Shown here: one piece after another, positions 1 through 7,200 of the stretch
How positions within the stretch are numbered: position 1 is the stretch's first letter
How the letters are laid out: every line of letters starts with the position of its first letter
NCBI GenBank assembly: GCA_963933885.1
Contig: CAWVWF010000018.1
Coordinates: 1 to 29,895, forward strand
DNA length: 29,895 nt
Source of the DNA: CAWVWF01 sp963933885
GTDB lineage: Bacteria; Bacteroidota; Bacteroidia; Flavobacteriales_C; GCA-002722245
Direction of reading: 5' to 3'
The notes under the pieces: model-generated
The model's input: only the letters and a program-made list of their open reading frames with translations
Database searches by the model: none
What the model was told of the DNA's origin: nothing
Program-made: the position numbers and the translations under genes

Positions 1-351
1 GCTGTTAATAGAGAGGTTGGTAAGTTATTGTTGCAGAAATATAATTTCGAGGTTTGCTTAGCAGTAAATGGATTAGAAGCATTTCAGAAAACAGTTAAAG
101 GTGACTATGAGGTGGTTTTTATGGATGTGCAAATGCCTGTTCTAAATGGTATTGAATCAACTGATAAAATCAGAAAAACATTATTAGAGCACTCACCAAT
201 AATTGTAGGATTGAGTGCAAATGCAATGGAAGGAGATGACGAGTATTATATTAAAAAAGGAATGGACTTTTATATTACAAAACCAATTTCAAATGATAAA
301 ATTGTAGGTATAAGATCACGAATCGAATCAAAATTTAAAAATCAAGTGTGA
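1..351 (+). CDS. Response-regulator receiver domain, 3' end of a larger gene (partial)
   Basis: The frame is open to the left edge, so the start lies outside the window and only the last 116 codons are present. The product is a CheY-like receiver (REC) domain: the phosphoacceptor Asp is in the MDVQMP motif (codon 124-126), the conserved small/hydroxyl position is in GLSANAM, and the conserved Lys-Pro is in 'TKPIS' (Lys codon 280-282). The domain ends the protein with no DNA-binding output domain after it. That fits the C-terminal receiver of a hybrid histidine kinase, or a stand-alone CheY-like protein; the missing 5' part would decide. The missing portion should carry the acidic pair that binds Mg. 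Its 3' end overlaps the convergent dinB gene by 17 bp. Confidence 0.85.
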   Translation, partial: AVNREVGKLLLQKYNFEVCLAVNGLEAFQKTVKGDYEVVFMDVQMPVLNGIESTDKIRKTLLEHSPIIVGLSANAMEGDDEYYIKKGMDFYITKPISNDKIVGIRSRIESKFKNQV

Positions 352-1489
352 GTTGAGTGCTAGTCTTAATTTCTTTATCAAAATTTGAAATATTAAAACC
401 TACTAAACGAACTCCACTTTCAATATTCTCAACATCATTTAATAAACTGTTGGCTATAGATTTCATTTCATCAATGGTTGTTACTTTTTCCAAAGAAGTT
501 TTACTTCTTGTTATTTGATTGAAATCTGCATATTTAATTTTCACTGTTACTGTATAGCCGAATTTATTTGCTTTTATAGCTCTTTCGTTAACTCGCTCAA
601 TTACTTTATTTAGTTTTTCTTGAATCAAGAGTACTTCAAAAATATCTTTCTCAAAAGTTGTTTCTGCTCCAATCGATTTTCTTTCTCTGTTTGGATTAAC
701 AGGTCTATTGTCTATCCCCCTCACGAGATTGTAGTATGCTTTACCAGCTTTTCCAAAATGCTGAGTTAAGCTATTCATGGAAGCTCTCTTTAGGTCATTA
801 CCATATAGAATACCCATTTTCATTAATTTTTCAGAAGTAACTTTTCCAATTCCAAAAAACTTTCTTACTTCAAGTTGTTCTAAGAATCGAACGGCTTGTG
901 TTGGACGAATTATAAAAATTCCATCAGGTTTATTAACATCTGTTGCAATTTTAGCTAGGAATTTATTGTAAGAAACTCCAGCTGAAGCGGTAAGGTTTAA
1001 CTCTGCTTTTATTTCATCTTTAATCATCATCGCAATTTCAGTTGCTGTTGAGATTCCTAAATGATTATTAGTAACATCTAAAAATGCTTCATCAAGAGAA
1101 AGTGGTTCAATTAGATTGGTATACTTGGTAAATATTTCATGAATTTTAACTGAAGCTTCCTTATATGCTTCAAACCTAGGCTTAACAAAGATGATTTCAT
1201 TACAAAGTTTGAACGCAGTTCGAGAAGGCATGGCGGATCTAATTCCGTATTTACGTGCTTCATAACTTGCTGCAGCAACAACACCACGGTTTTTGTCACC
1301 TCCAACGGCAACTGGTTTTCCAGCAAGTTCAGGATTGTCGCGTTGTTCAACAGAAGCAAAAAACGCATCCATGTCAATATGAATTATCTTTCTTTCGATA
1401 AGTAAAAATAGAATAAATGGGAATGAAATGTTAAACTGTTGATATATTATTTTTGAGACGATCGTAAAAAAGACTATTTTAACATACAA
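335..1489 (-). CDS. dinB: DNA polymerase IV (Y-family, lesion bypass)
   Basis: Y-family translesion polymerase. Counting from the TTG at 1489, metal-binding carboxylates are D39 in 'HIDMDAFF' and D133/E134 in 'SLDEAFLD'. F44 sits at the steric-gate position. Thumb and little-finger motifs such as 'FFGIGKVTSEKL' and 'SIGAETTF' are present. The C-terminus QLTLDF looks like a beta-clamp-binding peptide. The start is odd: family members begin two to four residues before 'KIIHIDMDAFF', but the codon there (1399-1397) is ATC. The only in-frame conventional start is TTG at 1489, which adds about 30 hydrophobic residues not typical of Pol IV. Initiation at ATC/ATT, or the extended form, are both possible. 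Its 5' end is 8 bp from the divergent phosphatase gene. Confidence 0.95.
   Translation of the reverse strand: MYVKIVFFTIVSKIIYQQFNISFPFILFLLIERKIIHIDMDAFFASVEQRDNPELAGKPVAVGGDKNRGVVAAASYEARKYGIRSAMPSRTAFKLCNEIIFVKPRFEAYKEASVKIHEIFTKYTNLIEPLSLDEAFLDVTNNHLGISTATEIAMMIKDEIKAELNLTASAGVSYNKFLAKIATDVNKPDGIFIIRPTQAVRFLEQLEVRKFFGIGKVTSEKLMKMGILYGNDLKRASMNSLTQHFGKAGKAYYNLVRGIDNRPVNPNRERKSIGAETTFEKDIFEVLLIQEKLNKVIERVNERAIKANKFGYTVTVKIKYADFNQITRSKTSLEKVTTIDEMKSIANSLLNDVENIESGVRLVGFNISNFDKEIKTSTQLTLDF
1448..1455 (+). promoter_or_regulatory. Candidate Bacteroidota -7 box for the phosphatase gene
   Basis: TATTTTTG matches the TAnnTTTG -7 consensus of Bacteroidota housekeeping promoters and lies 42 nt before the ATG at 1498. 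I see no TTG -33 element at the right distance. It falls inside the unusual N-terminal extension of the dinB frame, which weakly favours a shorter dinB. Such boxes arise easily in AT-rich DNA. Confidence 0.35.
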
Positions 1490-1497
1490 TTGATTCT

Positions 1498-3555
1498 ATG
1501 GGTAAAATTGGGATTTGGATAGGAGTGCTGGTTTTTCTTTTAGGAGGGAATGTATTTGCGGGTGATGATTCTTCTTATTCTGTAAATATTTCAAATAATA
1601 ATATTGATAAAATTCAAGAGCTTCTCATGGAAGCGGATGATCTTGAAAAAATAAGTGATTATATAGGAGCATATAAAGTTTACACCAAAGTAGGGAAATT
1701 AGCAACTGCGAAAGGTAGTTTTGATTACGCAGCTGAAATTTATATTAAAGCCATCAATTTAAGAAGAACGCATCGTTTAGAAATTCCAATGATTTATGAT
1801 GATAGGAATCGTGCTTATATCGATTTGTGTTTTCATTTACGACAAACTTTAAGTGATGAAAGTGTTTACTGGCATGAAGAAGCTATTAAACAATGCGCAC
1901 TTGATAGAGATACAACTAACATGTTGAAGCTTTATAAAAGTCATGCACTTCATTTCATGAATTTATATGATAACAATAGTGCTTTGAAAGTTAATGAAAT
2001 TGCATTACCAATATCCTTTGCGTATAAGGACAGTGTTGATTACGCAATAAATTTATTAGATTATTCTGATCTTTTAAATAAAGAAGGTTTATATAAGAAA
2101 GCAGATAGTGTTGCTGATGTAGGGTATGAATTGATTCGACACTATGAGTTAGAAAATGACACAATAACAATTCAAAAATGGTCTTATTGGTTTATTGAAC
2201 TTAAAGCTTTTATCTATTTCAATGAAGGAAGGTTTAAGAAATCTGAATCTTATTATTTAAGTTGTATTGATAGTATTTCTGATTATAAAAAAACAGGAAA
2301 GTTTGACCATGATGATTTACATTATATTACTAATATCCGTTTGGGTAAGTTGTATTATAGTTTAAGTAATTATAAAGAAGCTGATAGGTTATTTTTAGCT
2401 GCTGAAGAATTATTGAATAAGCCAGAAAACGTAGTCTTTAATAGAGTCTTTTTATATGATAATATGCTTCAAACATATATTAAAGCAGGTTTGTATAAAA
2501 AGGCTTTCGAAACTTCAGAAAAGTATAGGGAATATATCAACACTTCTTATATGAAAGCTAAAGAAGAAAAGCATTCTTTCTTAAAAGATATTGCAACATT
2601 GGATATGGAGAATTCTGAGAAAGAATTAACATTATCACAACATAGAGTTACACAAGAAAATCAGGAACAAAAAGAAGTTTATTATATCATAGGTGGAATT
2701 TCTATGCTTATTATCTTAGTGTTAGGGTTGATGTTTCTTAAAAAACAGAATGATACGAATAAGCAACTGATTAAAATGAATACTACGATTGGTGAGCAAA
2801 GAGATCAAATTACATCTAGTATAGAATACGCTAAGAAAATTCAAAAAGCAATTTTACCCTCTAATGAATTAATGAAAATTTGTTTACCATTTTCCTTTGT
2901 TTATTATAGACCAAGAGATATTGTTAGTGGTGATTTTTATTGGGTTCATTCAATAGGAGAGAAGGTATTGATAGCATGTGCTGATTCTACAGGACACGGT
3001 GTTCCTGGTGCGATTGTAAGTATGATAGGAAACAATGGTTTAAATACTTGTGTTAATGAGTATGGTTTATCTAAGCCATCTCAAATTCTTGAAGCACTTA
3101 ATAAATATGTAGAGGAAACATTTGACAAGAGTGAAGATAAGGTGAATGATGGTATGGATATCGCACTTTGTTTAATTGATTTCGAGAATCAAACTTTAGA
3201 ATATTCGGGTGCCAATATGCCATTGTATACTGTGCGTGGAAATGTATTAGATATTATTAAAGCAGATAAGCAACCTATTGGTAGGTTTGATTACCGTAAA
3301 CCTTTTACCAATCATGTAATCTCTCTTAATGATGTTGATAATGTTTATTTGACTTCAGATGGTATCCAAGATCAGTTTGGTGGAGCTAAGGGCAAGAAGT
3401 TTAAACTACGTCGTTTAAAAAGATTACTTGTTGAGCTGTCTCAGCATCCAATAAATGAGCAACAAAAGCTAATGAACGAAACTTTCTTAGATTGGAAAGA
3501 GGATGAGGAGCAAGTTGATGACGTTTGTTTGTTTGGTATTCATTTAGGGATTTAG
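1498..3555 (+). CDS. TPR-containing, membrane-anchored SpoIIE-type (PP2C-like) serine phosphatase
   Basis: The 685-aa protein has a signal peptide (residues 1-22, 'GGNVFA|GDDSS'), a helical region with TPR-like repeats (about 30-380), a coiled coil, one transmembrane helix (about 393-415, followed by KK), a second helical linker containing 'EYAKKIQKAILP', and a C-terminal SpoIIE/PP2C-like domain (about 450-685). The expected metal-binding acids are visible: D479 in GDFYW, D496 in 'ADSTGHGVPGA', D551 and D554 in 'DGMD', D621 in 'TSDG' and D674/D675 near the end. The layout suggests periplasmic TPR sensing coupled to a cytoplasmic Ser/Thr phosphatase. In the wider family such enzymes act on anti-anti-sigma-type phosphoproteins; no partner gene is visible here. 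The short gap to dinB means promoters overlap genes. Confidence 0.9.
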   Translation: MGKIGIWIGVLVFLLGGNVFAGDDSSYSVNISNNNIDKIQELLMEADDLEKISDYIGAYKVYTKVGKLATAKGSFDYAAEIYIKAINLRRTHRLEIPMIYDDRNRAYIDLCFHLRQTLSDESVYWHEEAIKQCALDRDTTNMLKLYKSHALHFMNLYDNNSALKVNEIALPISFAYKDSVDYAINLLDYSDLLNKEGLYKKADSVADVGYELIRHYELENDTITIQKWSYWFIELKAFIYFNEGRFKKSESYYLSCIDSISDYKKTGKFDHDDLHYITNIRLGKLYYSLSNYKEADRLFLAAEELLNKPENVVFNRVFLYDNMLQTYIKAGLYKKAFETSEKYREYINTSYMKAKEEKHSFLKDIATLDMENSEKELTLSQHRVTQENQEQKEVYYIIGGISMLIILVLGLMFLKKQNDTNKQLIKMNTTIGEQRDQITSSIEYAKKIQKAILPSNELMKICLPFSFVYYRPRDIVSGDFYWVHSIGEKVLIACADSTGHGVPGAIVSMIGNNGLNTCVNEYGLSKPSQILEALNKYVEETFDKSEDKVNDGMDIALCLIDFENQTLEYSGANMPLYTVRGNVLDIIKADKQPIGRFDYRKPFTNHVISLNDVDNVYLTSDGIQDQFGGAKGKKFKLRRLKRLLVELSQHPINEQQKLMNETFLDWKEDEEQVDDVCLFGIHLGI

Positions 3556-3655
3556 TCTTTTTTTTATAGTTTCTCTTTCAGTTTTCCTTGTTTTTATTTT
3601 GTGTTGGTGACGTAAGATTTTTAATGTGTTTTTTATTTTGATTGAATTTCGAGCC

Positions 3656-3663
3656 TAAATTTG
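3656..3663 (+). promoter_or_regulatory. Candidate Bacteroidota -7 box for the Cys-rich lipoprotein gene
   Basis: TAAATTTG is an exact TAnnTTTG match, 23 nt before the ATG at 3687. A TTG at 3638-3640 could be the -33 element, but the 15-nt spacing is shorter than usual. An A-rich leader (AAAAACAAAAAAC) directly precedes the ATG, as is common for Bacteroidota translation starts. The box implies the lipoprotein has its own promoter, independent of the phosphatase gene. Confidence 0.5.
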
Positions 3664-3686
3664 ATTAAACTTTAAAAACAAAAAAC

Positions 3687-4187
3687 ATGAAAAAATTATT
3701 TATTGCTTTGACTTTTGCTTTACCATTAATGTTTGTTGCATGTGAAACAGAAGAGGACACAAATACAGGTGGTGGAACTACTGATAATGGATTTTGGGAT
3801 GTAGAATGTACACTATCTTATGATAGTGTTGCAACAACAACTTGTGATTCTTTATGGGTTAATGATTCAATTTCTGGTCAATGGACAACAGAATGTGACT
3901 CAATTTTGGTTACAGATTCAACTTCTGGTAATGGTTATTATACTTTAGACTGTAAGCAAGTATGGAGCGGAGGTACTACAGGTGGAGGTTATTATACAAC
4001 TACAAACTGTGTTACTACTTATTCATTAAATACAGTTGAAACTTGTGATTCTGTATGGGTTGATGACTCTAGTAATGGTGTTGATTCAACAAATAATTCA
4101 GGTGGAAACTCTGGTAATACTGGAGGAAATATTTTAGTAGATAGTAATAATGTTGTTCTTACTGATTCTTCTACAGCAGGAATCTAG
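3687..4187 (+). CDS. Small Cys-rich putative surface lipoprotein with internal repeats
   Basis: The 166-aa protein has a lipoprotein signal peptide with lipobox 'FVAC' (Cys19). The acidic residues directly after it (C-E-T-E-E-D) resemble the Bacteroidota lipoprotein export signal, so surface exposure is likely. Beyond Cys19 there are exactly six cysteines (41, 53, 70, 89, 108, 120) with mirror-like spacing 12-17-19-19-12. Two short motifs alternate: aromatic-x-x-[D/E/N]-C (about 37-41, 66-70, 85-89, 103-108) and C-D-S-x-x-V-x-D-S (53-61, 70-78, 120-128). The rest is a Gly/Ser/Thr/Asn-rich linker. I recognise no family. It has a strong terminator after it and a good promoter box before it, so it is probably monocistronic. 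Function unknown; adhesion or calcium binding through the DxDS-like acids is speculation. Confidence 0.85.
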   Translation: MKKLFIALTFALPLMFVACETEEDTNTGGGTTDNGFWDVECTLSYDSVATTTCDSLWVNDSISGQWTTECDSILVTDSTSGNGYYTLDCKQVWSGGTTGGGYYTTTNCVTTYSLNTVETCDSVWVDDSSNGVDSTNNSGGNSGNTGGNILVDSNNVVLTDSSTAGI

Positions 4188-4216
4188 TCTATATAAATAT
4201 TAACTTCATACCTTGT

Positions 4217-4249
4217 AATCACTCTAGTTAATTCTAGGGTGATTTTTTT
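4217..4249 (+). terminator. Rho-independent terminator after the lipoprotein gene
   Basis: Arms 4217-4227 and 4234-4244 pair over 11 bp with one G-U wobble around a 6-nt loop, followed by a T run ending at 4249. It lies 29 nt after the lipoprotein stop. The opposite strand has no T run, so it acts only on plus-strand transcripts, although its end touches the stop codon of the convergent DUF3817 gene. Confidence 0.85.
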
Positions 4250-4580
4250 ATGCATCTAAGATACTTTCATTATTAGATTTACTTTTTTCAAGTTTAAAGT
4301 ATTTCCAATCGGCCCAGAATGTTCCAAATGGAACGATAGAAGCAAGTCCTGAAATAAGTAATGTTTTGAAGCTCCATTTATTAAGGAAGTAAACGGGTAA
4401 TAATGCTAGGCAGTATAAAACGAAAAGAACACCATGAGCCATTCCTGGTGTTTTAACTGCATTTTCATATCCACCATAATATTTTAATGGCATAGCTATG
4501 AAAAATAACGCAATGCATGAAAGGCCTTCTAGGATTGCTAGAGTTTTAAGCGTGTAAAGTGCTACTTTTGAAATTGTCAT
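4248..4580 (-). CDS. DUF3817 family small integral membrane protein
   Basis: The 110-aa protein has about three hydrophobic helices and the signature of the DUF3817 family: 'LAILEGLSC' near the start, 'MPLKYYGG' and 'GMAHGVLFVLY' in the middle, and a charged C-terminal tail after the last helix. The biochemical role of the family is unknown; in actinobacteria and Bacteroidota it is an inner-membrane protein. Its ATG overlaps the stop of the upstream SUI1-like gene in an ATGA arrangement, which suggests translational coupling. A GGAGG lies just before the ATG, but it also encodes the end of the SUI1-like protein. It is the last gene of a three-gene minus-strand operon. Confidence 0.85.
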   Translation of the reverse strand: MTISKVALYTLKTLAILEGLSCIALFFIAMPLKYYGGYENAVKTPGMAHGVLFVLYCLALLPVYFLNKWSFKTLLISGLASIVPFGTFWADWKYFKLEKSKSNNESILDA

Positions 4581-4921
4581 CCTCCTTTTCTTTTAACGAT
4601 ATATCCATCAGCTTTTAAAAGCTCCATTATTTTATCTCTAAAGTCACCTTGTATTAAGATTTCTCCATTTTTCACAGCTCCTCCAACACCACATTTTGAT
4701 TTTAGCATCTTACCTAAAGACTTTAAATCATCTGTAGAACCTACAAAACCTTCAATTAAGCTTACAGCTTTTCCTTTACGGTTTTTCTTATCAATACTTA
4801 CATATAGTTTTTGTTGGTTTTCAGGAAGTGTTTCTTGTTCCTCATTATCATCATACTCGTACTCATATTTATCACTTGTTGAGTAAACAGTACCTAGTCT
4901 ATCTTTCCAGTCTTTTGCCAT
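4577..4921 (-). CDS. SUI1/eIF1-like (YciH family) translation initiation factor
   Basis: The 114-aa protein starts at the ATG at 4921 ('MAKDWKDRLGTVYST'), where the family normally begins; the frame runs further upstream only through non-conserved sequence overlapping the neighbouring gene. The SUI1 fold occupies the second half: 'KAVSLIEGFVG', 'LKSKCGVGGAVKNGEILIQGD' (the basic 'KxxCGxGGxxK' loop that contacts the ribosome in eIF1) and the C-terminal 'LKADGYIVKRKGG'. The N-terminal half is acidic and variable (YEYEYDDNEEQE). In E. coli the homologue YciH influences initiation fidelity. It starts 11 bp after the membrane-protein gene and overlaps the DUF3817 gene by 4 bp. Confidence 0.92.
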   Translation of the reverse strand: MAKDWKDRLGTVYSTSDKYEYEYDDNEEQETLPENQQKLYVSIDKKNRKGKAVSLIEGFVGSTDDLKSLGKMLKSKCGVGGAVKNGEILIQGDFRDKIMELLKADGYIVKRKGG

Positions 4922-4932
4922 GATGAAGTAAT

Positions 4933-5385
4933 TTAAAATAAAGGTATAATAATTCGAGTAATTAATCCTGTTGTATAAGTTACTGCAAATCCCCAAATTA
5001 TAGATGCACATAATAAACTAGGAATTGCAAGTTTCTGTGTATTGTAATATTTACCAACTAGTATTGATCCAATTGGAACAGAAATAATTCCTATAGTCAT
5101 ACTCATTCCGAATAATCCAAATTTATTCTTGATGTTAATGATTCTCTTATTTTTTTTTGTGAAAATTTTCTTTCCAGGTTTTCTCTCTTTTGTTCCCATT
5201 TTATCAATTCCTTTTCCAATAAAAAAGAAAATTGTAGATCCTACCATTGCTCCAGCTGAAGCGATATAGGCAATCTCAAATAAAGGATATAGCTTTGGGA
5301 GGGAAACAGCACCAATAGGAGTGAAGAGTAGTTTAACACCACTAAGTAGGAATAATATAATAGCTTCTGCGAAATCCATTTCCAT
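4933..5385 (-). CDS. Multi-pass inner-membrane protein of unknown function
   Basis: About 150 aa from the ATG at 5385. A second ATG follows two codons later, and a longer frame begins at a TTG at 5430 but adds only a polar stretch. Four or five hydrophobic segments alternate with a strongly basic cytoplasmic loop rich in Lys (around 'GTKERKPGKKIFTKKNKR'). Pro/Gly-rich segments such as 'LFTPIGAVSLP' and 'IGIISVPIGSILVGKYY' vaguely recall small multidrug-export or DedA/VTT-like proteins, but I cannot assign a family. It is the promoter-proximal gene of the minus operon that continues into the SUI1-like and DUF3817 genes. A promoter-like box sits directly upstream. Confidence 0.75.
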   Translation of the reverse strand: MEMDFAEAIILFLLSGVKLLFTPIGAVSLPKLYPLFEIAYIASAGAMVGSTIFFFIGKGIDKMGTKERKPGKKIFTKKNKRIINIKNKFGLFGMSMTIGIISVPIGSILVGKYYNTQKLAIPSLLCASIIWGFAVTYTTGLITRIIIPLF

Positions 5386-5390
5386 AGTTG

Positions 5391-5398
5391 CAAATATA
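5391..5398 (-). promoter_or_regulatory. Candidate -7 box for the membrane protein / SUI1 operon
   Basis: On the minus strand this reads TATATTTG, an exact TAnnTTTG match. It lies only 5 nt before the ATG at 5385, so the transcript would be almost leaderless, or translation would begin at the next ATG (5379). No TTG -33 element is seen at about 17-23 nt. Low to moderate support. Confidence 0.3.
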
Positions 5399-5482
5399 TC
5401 TTGTATTTGGTTGTTTTCCCAGTTAATCAATAATTTTTGTTGTGAATTTTGAGTTAATAATTTTAAACGGTATTATTATATT

Positions 5483-6817
5483 ATGATAGGTTCAAAAAAT
5501 GCTATAGGATTTGTGTTATTTATGTTTGTGTCGTTAAATATTTTCGCTCAGGATATCAACTTTCAATTTGTTGATAAAGGGATGAAGCCAATAATGAATC
5601 TAGCTAATGATCAGCCAGTTGTAAGTTATGTTTTAGAAAATGGTGCGGCAGGTTCTGTGAAATTGGCAGTATACGATACATCTAGCTCTTCATTTAATAT
5701 AGAAGAATTGGCTATGCTTAATTTATATGGACCAGCCTTTTTCGATGTGTTTGATAACAAGCCTTTTTTGTCTTTTCATGATCATGCTTTAAATGGAGGA
5801 GGTTTAAATATTTTAAATGAAGATCAGTTAAATTGGAGTTCTATGGATGCATCTAACGATGGACATGATGGTTGGGATTGTGATATAAAAGTTTTAGGAC
5901 TTGATAGAATGTTTGTTAGTTATATTGATGCAATTCCGTTCAATGGTTTAGGGTTAGAGTTTTCTAGTTACAATGGAGTTGATTGGAAAGTAGATACTGT
6001 TGGAACTACAACAATGGATTATGGTTATGGTACCTCATTAGAGATTGATAGTAACGAAGACCCGCATATATTTTATTATAATTCTACATCAACTTCTTTA
6101 GAGTATGCATATAAGCTAAATAATATATGGATTATTGATACAATAGATTCAACAGGGAATGTAGGGTTCTATCCGATTTCAGTTTTAAAGAATGATACGC
6201 CTATAGTTGCTTATTTAAAATCTATCAATACTACAGAAGCAGAAATTAGATTGGCTACTAAATCAACTCTTGGAGACTGGGTTGTTAATGTTATTGATAC
6301 ATTATCCGATTTTAATTTTGCATTAATGGGAAAGCAACCGATTGATATAGATTTAAAGGATGATTTATTTATAGTGTGTTCTTCTACAAAGCAAGTGAAA
6401 GAGTTTATTGTTGATGTTGATTTTATGATAATGAAGGAGACGCTAATTTGGGATATTACTGATCAAGATTCAACTTTTTCCCAGACTGTAAGTTTTGAGA
6501 ATGACAGTGTTGGTTTTAAGCATTTTACGGTTGGGTTGATTATTAATGCTGAAGAAAATATTTATTATGGGACAGATAAAAAGACTCCTAATAATGTAGT
6601 TGGTGTTAGAGATGTTATTAATGTTTACCCAAACCCATTTACTGACCACGTTATTATTAATGGTGTTCAGGGGGGTGTTTTTGTATATAATTCGATGGGT
6701 GTAGAGGTTTTCAAAACCGATTTAGATTTGAGTAATAAAATCAATTTATCATTTATTGCACCTGGAGTGTACTACTTGAAATACAATAACTCGTATGCTT
6801 CAGTTGTTAAAAGATAA
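5483..6817 (+). CDS. T9SS type A sorted secreted protein, probable beta-propeller
   Basis: The 444-aa protein has a signal peptide ending 'NIFAQ|DINFQ' (about residue 23) and a C-terminal type A T9SS sorting domain (about 370-444) with 'NVYPNPFTD', 'VYNSMG' and 'APGVYYLKYNN'. The body contains recurring blade-like units of the kind 'dPHIFYYN..sLEYAYK..wIIDTID' (about residues 40-350), which read like a six- or seven-bladed propeller of the sialidase-like/BNR type. No enzymatic motif is evident. The C-terminal signal is expected to be removed on export, with the protein secreted or attached to the cell surface. It is oriented like the adhesin genes but separated by 383 bp. Substrate unknown. 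Confidence 0.82.
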   Translation: MIGSKNAIGFVLFMFVSLNIFAQDINFQFVDKGMKPIMNLANDQPVVSYVLENGAAGSVKLAVYDTSSSSFNIEELAMLNLYGPAFFDVFDNKPFLSFHDHALNGGGLNILNEDQLNWSSMDASNDGHDGWDCDIKVLGLDRMFVSYIDAIPFNGLGLEFSSYNGVDWKVDTVGTTTMDYGYGTSLEIDSNEDPHIFYYNSTSTSLEYAYKLNNIWIIDTIDSTGNVGFYPISVLKNDTPIVAYLKSINTTEAEIRLATKSTLGDWVVNVIDTLSDFNFALMGKQPIDIDLKDDLFIVCSSTKQVKEFIVDVDFMIMKETLIWDITDQDSTFSQTVSFENDSVGFKHFTVGLIINAEENIYYGTDKKTPNNVVGVRDVINVYPNPFTDHVIINGVQGGVFVYNSMGVEVFKTDLDLSNKINLSFIAPGVYYLKYNNSYASVVKR

Positions 6818-7200
6818 AAACTTACTGTTGTTTTTTACTGTTGGGCTTTGAATTTATTGATAAATGTAACCTAAGTCTTGAAAATTGGGTTTACTATATT
6901 AACACATTATTAGAGGGGGTGTATTGAAAGTTATTAGTTTTTGGGAAATAACTTATTTGAATAAAGGGGAAACTTGCTTAAGAACGAAATTTGCCATTTA
7001 TCATTGATTTTGAATATTCATTCAAACTTTCAATCCACAGGATTTAGGGTAATTTAATTTACCAGATTTAATTTTACTTAACTAATGCTCATTTCTGCCG
7101 ATGAGAGTATAGCGTGTTTTTTACGGTATGCTTTAGCGTATGATAATGTGTTTTTGGTTCGTCAGGGGGGCGAACACGAGTGAATTCTTAATAGGGGTTA
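6818..7200. other. Intergenic leader before the first PKD giant gene
   Basis: 383 bp without a credible gene on either strand. I see no strong terminator for the preceding gene and no exact TAnnTTTG box on the plus strand, only near misses (TGATTTTG near 7010). Small inverted repeats occur: 7047-7062 (GGTAA...TTACC) and 7157-7161 with 7171-7175 (GTTCG...CGAAC, loop containing six G). The second half is locally richer in G. A transcript leader for the downstream giant gene is likely, but nothing specific can be assigned. Confidence 0.5.

Noticed and set aside
1111..1377. 88-codon minus-strand frame inside dinB
   Set aside because: It lies within the well-conserved dinB catalytic region in another frame and has no recognisable domain or start context.
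4922..5011. Upstream extension of the SUI1-like frame
   Set aside because: These 30 codons overlap the neighbouring membrane-protein gene and are not part of the conserved family; ATG 4921 is the natural start.
7105..7175. Possible fourth copy of the AGCGT...ATGCTTT hairpin upstream of the first PKD gene
   Set aside because: AGCGT and ATGCT occur there with similar order, but the loop differs (no TAGGGATT) and the stem is only about 5 bp with a wobble, so similarity to the 15989-16108 units may be chance.
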